The notes under the pieces were generated by a model, which worked only from the letters and a program-made list of their open reading frames with translations, made no database searches and was not told the origin of the DNA. From Bifidobacterium tsurumiense (GTDB lineage Bacteria; Actinomycetota; Actinomycetes; Actinomycetales; Bifidobacteriaceae), in the NCBI RefSeq assembly GCF_000741765.1, contig NZ_JGZU01000007.1:62001-126000 (forward strand): a DNA stretch of 64,000 nucleotides, given 5' to 3'. Position 1 is the stretch's first letter, and each line of letters begins with the position of its first letter. Position numbers and translations under genes: made by a program. Below are positions 58,810 to 64,000 of the stretch, piece after piece.

Positions 58810-59814
58810 CTATTTGCCACTCCAATGAATGGCGGATACCGTTCGCCTCGAATGCATACGGACAATCGGCACCATTATGATCAGCCCTGCGGCAGTCACC
58901 AAAGCGGCATACAATCCGGCAGGATACACGCCTTCGTCTTGAGGCATGCTTCGTGGCGCTTGCGTACGCACGCCTTGAACAAGCAAACGTTCTGTATTGA
59001 CGCCATATGGCGTGCAAGTGAGCAGGGTCACCACATCGCGCTGAGGATCTATGCCAAAATGCGAAATGTCCTCAGGCGAGGTCACCCAGATGGCATCGAC
59101 CTTGTACCATAATTGTTCGCCAAGTACTTCCACATAGAAGTAATCCCCCTTGTTCAGCTCATCCAATCTGGTGAATATCAATGCCGAGGGCAATCCCCTA
59201 TGCCCGGCCAGAACCGCATTGCTCCCTTTGCCACCCACAGGCAGCGAGGTTCCGTACAAGTGCCCCGCTCCCACATTGAGCTGAGCGGGCTGCGTGCCAT
59301 GATATATAGGCAGATTCACAGAAATAGAAGGGATATGCACGCTTCCCATAACATCAGAGACATTGAGTTGCGCCATATAATCAGCGTCGGTTGCATATGA
59401 GGAGTCACCGAGATTATGAATGGGTGTTTTCCCCTCACGCACTCGATCATTGTATTCGCGAGCTGATCGCAACATCGAGGCCTTTTGCGCGTCGGACATG
59501 CGTTCGGCATTGCGATCGTACGTAGCCACCGATTCCACTTCGGAATGGGCTGACAGCAGCTGTGCAACCATGGGATACAGCAATAATCCAGCGCCTAAAA
59601 CCATGATCAGGATTCCTGCAACCAATGAACCCTTGCCTGAGCGTTTGCGCTTCCCCTTCTGCGCACCCGTTGAGGTCTCTGTTCGCTCCGATGCGGTGCC
59701 AGATCCTGATTCGATATGTGAATTGATCGACGCATGTTCATGATGCAAAGCGGCAATAGCCGTGTGGACGGCATTGCCATCCGTCATATGCACAGTCATG
59801 TGCCTCTCGCTCAT
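58810..59814 (-). CDS. Class C (pilin-polymerising) sortase
   Basis: Membrane transpeptidase that links pilin subunits through LPxTG threonines. About 334 residues. A cytoplasmic N-terminus (about 60 residues, polar) is followed by TM1 (about 65-87), a catalytic domain (about 140-290) and a C-terminal TM (about 300-322), the class C layout. Catalytic His in AGHRGLPSALIF, Cys in TLLTCTPYGVNTERLL and the Arg after it (LLVQGVR) are present. ATG 59814 is preferred over GTG 59826 since AGGTGCG lies before it. It is last of tip pilin, backbone pilin, sortase. Confidence 0.92.
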   Translation of the reverse strand: MSERHMTVHMTDGNAVHTAIAALHHEHASINSHIESGSGTASERTETSTGAQKGKRKRSGKGSLVAGILIMVLGAGLLLYPMVAQLLSAHSEVESVATYDRNAERMSDAQKASMLRSAREYNDRVREGKTPIHNLGDSSYATDADYMAQLNVSDVMGSVHIPSISVNLPIYHGTQPAQLNVGAGHLYGTSLPVGGKGSNAVLAGHRGLPSALIFTRLDELNKGDYFYVEVLGEQLWYKVDAIWVTSPEDISHFGIDPQRDVVTLLTCTPYGVNTERLLVQGVRTQAPRSMPQDEGVYPAGLYAALVTAAGLIIMVPIVRMHSRRTVSAIHWSGK

Positions 59815-59948
59815 GTGATCACGCACCTATCGAAGCATTACAGGCTTGTTCCCGTTAGGATTATTCGGCACAAGCCACACCGAAAATCGTCATAATGCGT
59901 ATTGGCCGGCACCCCACACCCTGGGTACCGGCCAATATCAGCTATCCC

Positions 59949-61757
59949 TTAGGACAGACGACGACGCACGATGATGGCGCCACCGACAATCAACAGCAAC
60001 CCTGCGCCGATCAGCAGCACGATACCCGCACCACCGGTTTGCGGCAGGAAGCCCTTGTAGTTCTTGATCTCCACCTGGCCATTTGCAGCATCATTGACGG
60101 TGTACTCGATGGCATACACGGTTCCCGCCTGCTTGACCTCATCGGTATGAGTATTAAGATTGGTTGCCTTTACGGTAATCGTCACTGGAGAGCCCAAGAG
60201 TCGATACCCTTCAGGAGCCTTGGTTTCCACGATGTAGTAAGTGCCCTGATCAAGACCTTCAAGCTTGATGGTGCCATCAGCGCCTGTGGTCAGATCCTGA
60301 ACCGTGCCGGATGCATTGTAATCCCACTGCTGGGCTTCTCCTGCATCGAATTTCAGCGCGTTTGCGGTGTCGCCATTCGTGGAGACCGCTGCCTTTGCAG
60401 CGTCTTCATTGGAGAAGAGCTGGAAGGTGGCGCCAGACAATGCTGCGGTGCTGAGGCCGTCCTTCTTCACCACTGAGAACTGATAGGTGTAGACATGAGG
60501 ATGCTCTTCAGGAGTCTGCTCGCCATCATAGCTGGACTCAGGGTTGTGCTGATAGGTCACGTTATAGGTATTGTCATTGCCCTGGCCGCCGATTACGGCC
60601 GCATCGTTGAGATGAGCGGTGTAATACACCTTAACCCATTTGCCGGCGAGCTTGAGATTGGCGAGATTCTCAGCCTTCTGAGCATCAGTCAAAGCGGTGT
60701 TCGCATCGGCTGGACGGTTGCCGAAGGTCCATTTCAGGCTGGCGCCCGTCTTGGTGTCGCCCTGAGGATCGTTGAAGGCAGGGGTGTATGTGTAATCCGA
60801 CGCAGACCATTCCACATCGCCATCGGTGCTCTCGAAGGCATCGCCCACGGTGATCTTGTTCACTGCATCAAAGGTCAATCCGTCGCTCAGCTTATCGCTC
60901 ATGGTGAACCAGAACCCATTGGCTGAATACTGGGTTGCCCAAGTAGTCGGCACATAATAGGTCAGCTGGTAATCGATCTGCGTGTTTTCGGCATAGTCAT
61001 CGGCCTTGCGCTGGTTGGAGCCATCAGCGTCCACGATATTCTTATGCGATTCAGGCGAAGTCGACTTCAGGTCGATGCTGACATTGCCGGTTACCGGATT
61101 GGTGATCACCAAGGAAACAGGTGCATGATCAGCAGTCTTCGAAGGAGCTGCAGGATCTGCAGCGGTGGTTTCCTCGATCAGATACCAACCATAGTCGACG
61201 GCCTTTGAAGTGAGGCTGAGATTATCAGTGCTCAAGGTCCAGTCACCGGTATCGCTGCCGCCAGAGGCGGTCTTACCTGAATTGATGGCAACAGGAGCTG
61301 CAGGATCGGCGGAAGCGATTGCCTGTTGCAAGGCATTGGCAAATGCGCGGCTTCCGGCATAATTGAGCGTATCCGTGCCACCATTTGTCTGCTGATCTGC
61401 AGCGAGCTGGGATACTGCGGCAAGCACATCCGCTTTGGACGAGTCCTGAGCGAGCTTAGTGGTGCCATCCGTGGTCAAACCGGCAGTGATTGCCGCAGAG
61501 CGAACCGTGGACAGCCAATCATCGGTGATATCCAAGGTGTAGCTGGTATCAGTGCCGCTTCCTGTCACGCCAGTGATATCAATCGGACGATATCCGACGA
61601 AGGTCCTGTCCGCCAGACTGGTTGCGCTCTTCAACGTGATGGTTGCCTGATTTGCGTCCGCCGCGTTTGCACCAACCGCTGCTGCAATCATCAGTGACAT
61701 GCTCGCAGCGGCTGCAACAGCTCCCGCCACGACTTTCTTCAATGGTGAAGCAATCAT
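59949..61757 (-). CDS. LPXTG backbone pilin with SpaA/Cna-B domain
   Basis: Major pilus subunit, 602 residues. Signal peptide 1-32 (MIASPLKKVV...GANAA), N-terminal pilin domains (about 35-430) with FVGYRPIDI, WYLIEETTAADPA (E-box like), a D1/D2-type isopeptide fold with NPVTGNVSIDLK, then a SpaA/Cna-B domain (about 437-545; VVKKDGLSTAALSGATFQLF, E-box YYIVETKAPEGYRLL). The sorting signal is LPQTG (571-575), TM and RRRLS. It is probably polymerised by the adjacent sortase. AGGTA precedes the ATG at 61757. Confidence 0.92.
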   Translation of the reverse strand: MIASPLKKVVAGAVAAAASMSLMIAAAVGANAADANQATITLKSATSLADRTFVGYRPIDITGVTGSGTDTSYTLDITDDWLSTVRSAAITAGLTTDGTTKLAQDSSKADVLAAVSQLAADQQTNGGTDTLNYAGSRAFANALQQAIASADPAAPVAINSGKTASGGSDTGDWTLSTDNLSLTSKAVDYGWYLIEETTAADPAAPSKTADHAPVSLVITNPVTGNVSIDLKSTSPESHKNIVDADGSNQRKADDYAENTQIDYQLTYYVPTTWATQYSANGFWFTMSDKLSDGLTFDAVNKITVGDAFESTDGDVEWSASDYTYTPAFNDPQGDTKTGASLKWTFGNRPADANTALTDAQKAENLANLKLAGKWVKVYYTAHLNDAAVIGGQGNDNTYNVTYQHNPESSYDGEQTPEEHPHVYTYQFSVVKKDGLSTAALSGATFQLFSNEDAAKAAVSTNGDTANALKFDAGEAQQWDYNASGTVQDLTTGADGTIKLEGLDQGTYYIVETKAPEGYRLLGSPVTITVKATNLNTHTDEVKQAGTVYAIEYTVNDAANGQVEIKNYKGFLPQTGGAGIVLLIGAGLLLIVGGAIIVRRRLS

Positions 61758-61871
61758 TACCTCATTTCCTTTCTTCTATCCGTGTCCTCCCGCATTCGTG
61801 AAACATCGAATACAGCAGTAGCGGTTTCCTGGGCGAATAGCGCTTTTGCTTATCCGCCCAAAATTTGGTGA
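61758..61871 (-). promoter_or_regulatory. Gap between tip and backbone pilin genes with an imperfect hairpin
   Basis: An imperfect stem GGGCGaATAgC/GCttATcCGCCC (about 61834-61862) follows the tip gene stop. It lacks a U-run, so partial termination or RNA processing that favours the backbone subunit is possible. No homopolymer tract for phase variation is seen in this gap. Confidence 0.4.
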
Positions 61872-64000
61872 TTACTGCAGTTGCTGGGGCGACTGCGGCA
61901 ACCGGTTGCGCTGGACGACCGCAGCTCCTGCGAGCAGAGCAATCAATCCAAGAATCACGAAGGTCACCACGCCTCCCCAACGCCCTGTGTTGGGAAGGAA
62001 ATAGTTCTTTTGACTATCGGCAATGGTGCCCAAATCAATATCACGCTGGAATGTGCCATCAATAACGCCTATGGATTTCGATGGCTTATCCTTATCGTTA
62101 AGCTCATACCCTTGCGGGGCACTACGCTCTTCGAGCGTGTACGTCCCCCACTCAAGGTTGTCGATGAGGAAGTATCCTGCGCGCGCATTGGTATCGCACA
62201 GCACTCCTTCGGCATGGTCTGCATCCGGTTCAGACGGCGTGCAGGCATAAGGCTTGCCTGCATCCGATGATTCGTTATCGCTGACCACATACACTTTGTT
62301 CACCGTTTGTGATCCGATCGTCCGCGTGTATCTCACCGTCCAGGAAGATCCGCCCAGCACCTTACCGGTGTTTTGGGCATCCACTTTCTTCCAAGTTGCT
62401 GAGCCTCGGGATTCGTCATTGGCAATCGTCGAATCCGTGACCGGACTGCTGTCATCGGTACGCTTGACTTCGGAGCTTCCATCCACGCCCACAGTGAGTG
62501 TGTACGTCGTTCCATCGAGAACATAACCCAGTGGAGCATCCGCCTCGGTGAGGGTGTAATCCCCCGCTGGCAGACTGCGCACGCCGATACTGCCCTCAGC
62601 TGGATCCGCATCGGCGAGAATGGTGCCATTGCCTTTGGCATTGCAGTTATTCACTGCGCTGCCGGAATCGGCGTTGTCACGCACACACCACACATTGCTG
62701 CCTGCAACGGTATTGCCGTCGCCAGCGTTTGCGATACGCCATGAGGATCCTGCCAATGCTAATGCGGTGATCGAATCCGTTTTCCTCCATTGCGCCGTAG
62801 TTGGCTGGTTATAAATGCGACCGATTATCCCGACCTCTTCAGAAACCGTGACAGTACGGCAGATAGAGGTTCCATCATCAGCGCATTGTTTGAATGGACC
62901 ATCATCCGATTCACCCCAACCCCATTCCACCACTTTTCCTGAAGTGATTACCACACGATACACGTACTGGCTTATCGTATAGCCTGATGGAGGTTCTTTT
63001 TCCTTCAAAATATAAGTACCATCCGCCATCTTCGACACCGAAATGATGCCCAGACGTGAATCGTTGTCGCATAGATGACCATCGGCATCGCATCCCGCAA
63101 CACCTGCCATGGCCTTCTCACTGATTAGTTGCACAGTGCCTATTCCGTTGCTTTCAGATGAAACGGAGGAGATGAACGCCGCAGATGATGTCATGCTCGC
63201 CGCCGTCCGCGAATCCGACGCAGCAGTTCCTAGCCTGCGGGCTGCGTTTTCATTCGCCTGTGCATACGATTGATTCCCTGCCATACGATACGCCGCAACC
63301 CTTGCTGTGCTAGTCGAACAGGTAGGTACGCCCTCACCATAGGTCTGATAATCGGTTATGGTGTAGTTCTTGGCACCGGCATCAACAATGAATGGCGTCG
63401 TGCCGTTAGAACCCATGTAGTAATTGGACTTGTTATTCACGTCCTGGCCGTTGTAGAGCACGATATTCATGTGCTTCTGTTCAGTCGGCACCTTCACCGA
63501 ATACCACTCATCTGAGCAGAATTCCTGCAGTGATGCAGATTGTGGCCATTGCTTCCAAGCATCGCGTCCACTATTCGTCGCACTATATCGCACAACCACA
63601 TCAGCCGCGCTGAAGGCCCCTGATATGTGCGAATCCGCCATCCAGGCCCTCAAAGTGTCACCTTTGAAATACACCGTGGTGAACCGTGTATCACTCACCA
63701 CCACCGGAACACTCACCTGTTTGTCACCTGCAATCGCTGTGATGGTGGTCTGCCCTTCGGCAACACCCACAATATGACCGCTGGCATTCACTGTGGCGAT
63801 GTCAGTATTCGCCGAAACCCATGAAACCGCGATATCACTTGGCTCCACAACCGCTGTGAAATCAGCGCTGTCACCTGTGTTTAATTCAAGGGTTCCCGAC
63901 CAAGCCTGCGTATCGCCCTGACGGCTGACCGTCAGTGAATTTGCAGGTTTTGCATTCACCGTAACCAAGACGGTATCGCACACCGTATTACGCGAAGCCA
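61872..64000 (-). CDS. Large LPXTG surface/tip pilin with Big2 and Cna-B domains (C-terminal part, cut by window edge)
   Basis: About 709 residues visible; the frame stays open to base 64000, so the N-terminus lies outside. In order: a BIG2 Ig-like domain (about 30-105; LELNTGDSADFTAVVEPSD, VSANTDIATVNASGHIVGVAEGQTTIT), a beta-rich module starting TTVYFKGDTLRAWMA (about 110-205) that resembles a starch-binding CBM, an Ala/Ser-rich helical linker, then about three SpaA/Cna-B repeats, each with an E-box (LKEKEPPSGYT; LTEADAPLGY; LEERSAPQGYE). Sorting signal LPNTG, TM, QRNRL follow. Paired cysteines near CDADGHLC and CVRD...NNC suggest disulfides. Likely the pilus tip adhesin. Confidence 0.88.
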   Translation of the reverse strand, partial: ASRNTVCDTVLVTVNAKPANSLTVSRQGDTQAWSGTLELNTGDSADFTAVVEPSDIAVSWVSANTDIATVNASGHIVGVAEGQTTITAIAGDKQVSVPVVVSDTRFTTVYFKGDTLRAWMADSHISGAFSAADVVVRYSATNSGRDAWKQWPQSASLQEFCSDEWYSVKVPTEQKHMNIVLYNGQDVNNKSNYYMGSNGTTPFIVDAGAKNYTITDYQTYGEGVPTCSTSTARVAAYRMAGNQSYAQANENAARRLGTAASDSRTAASMTSSAAFISSVSSESNGIGTVQLISEKAMAGVAGCDADGHLCDNDSRLGIISVSKMADGTYILKEKEPPSGYTISQYVYRVVITSGKVVEWGWGESDDGPFKQCADDGTSICRTVTVSEEVGIIGRIYNQPTTAQWRKTDSITALALAGSSWRIANAGDGNTVAGSNVWCVRDNADSGSAVNNCNAKGNGTILADADPAEGSIGVRSLPAGDYTLTEADAPLGYVLDGTTYTLTVGVDGSSEVKRTDDSSPVTDSTIANDESRGSATWKKVDAQNTGKVLGGSSWTVRYTRTIGSQTVNKVYVVSDNESSDAGKPYACTPSEPDADHAEGVLCDTNARAGYFLIDNLEWGTYTLEERSAPQGYELNDKDKPSKSIGVIDGTFQRDIDLGTIADSQKNYFLPNTGRWGGVVTFVILGLIALLAGAAVVQRNRLPQSPQQLQ

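Noticed and set aside
58544..64000. Poly-G phase-variation tract in the pilus locus
   Set aside because: No G or C run long enough was seen in the visible part; such a tract could lie upstream beyond base 64000.

Overview
The window reads as chromosomal DNA of a Bifidobacteriaceae member (Bifidobacterium or a close relative). Reasons: actinobacterial gene sets (Pup/PafA/Dop/ARC without a 20S proteasome, DUF3027, a LytR_C protein, helicase-dead PriA, EF-P with a PGKGP loop), HrcA/CIRCE control of a solitary groEL, a sortase-dependent pilus locus, moderate GC, and gene orders usual for this family (nusB-carA-carB-pyrF-gmk, rpsL-rpsG-fusA-tuf). No rRNA, tRNA, CRISPR, prophage or IS element was recognised.

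Layout. 1-9.5 kb: 5' part of clpC, a tandem universal stress protein, a CSD protein coupled to a DUF3027 gene, an OmpR/HisKA two-component pair with a long palindrome upstream, a TPM-domain membrane protein and an orphan WXG100 protein. 9.6-13 kb: groEL behind two tandem CIRCE operators, a LytR_C protein, ung. 13.1-18.4 kb: a compact MoxR/DUF58/VWA/VWA operon with two small membrane proteins. 18.4-20.5 kb: a structured leader followed by a WXG-like protein and an alpha/beta hydrolase with a helical N-terminus, resembling a type VII lipase effector unit. 20.6-24.7 kb: DUF1684 and the metN-metI-metQ methionine importer, behind four tandem 14-bp repeats. 24.7-30.6 kb: iron-type alcohol dehydrogenase, purB, a very large membrane protein with a pseudokinase-like segment, and HU.

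30.6-36.6 kb: the pupylation locus (arc, dop, an IMPase-like gene, pup, pafA). Here the sequence has two apparent single-base insertions. One fuses pup in frame to pafA and hides the GGE terminus; the other truncates pafA. 36.6-43.7 kb: dedA, serB, fmt, a HAD phosphatase, priA, metK. 43.9-53.8 kb: rpoZ, ilvD, and the gmk/pyrF/carB/carA/nusB/efp group. PyrF lacks two residues of its catalytic DxKxxD motif. 54-58.5 kb: the str operon (tuf, fusA, rpsG, rpsL). 58.8-64 kb: a pilus locus with sortase C, LPQTG backbone pilin and a large LPNTG tip protein that runs off the right edge.

Most of the window is housekeeping. The parts that deserve attention are the pup-pafA lesions, the WXG/lipase unit and its leader, the met operon repeats, and several enzymes with altered catalytic residues.
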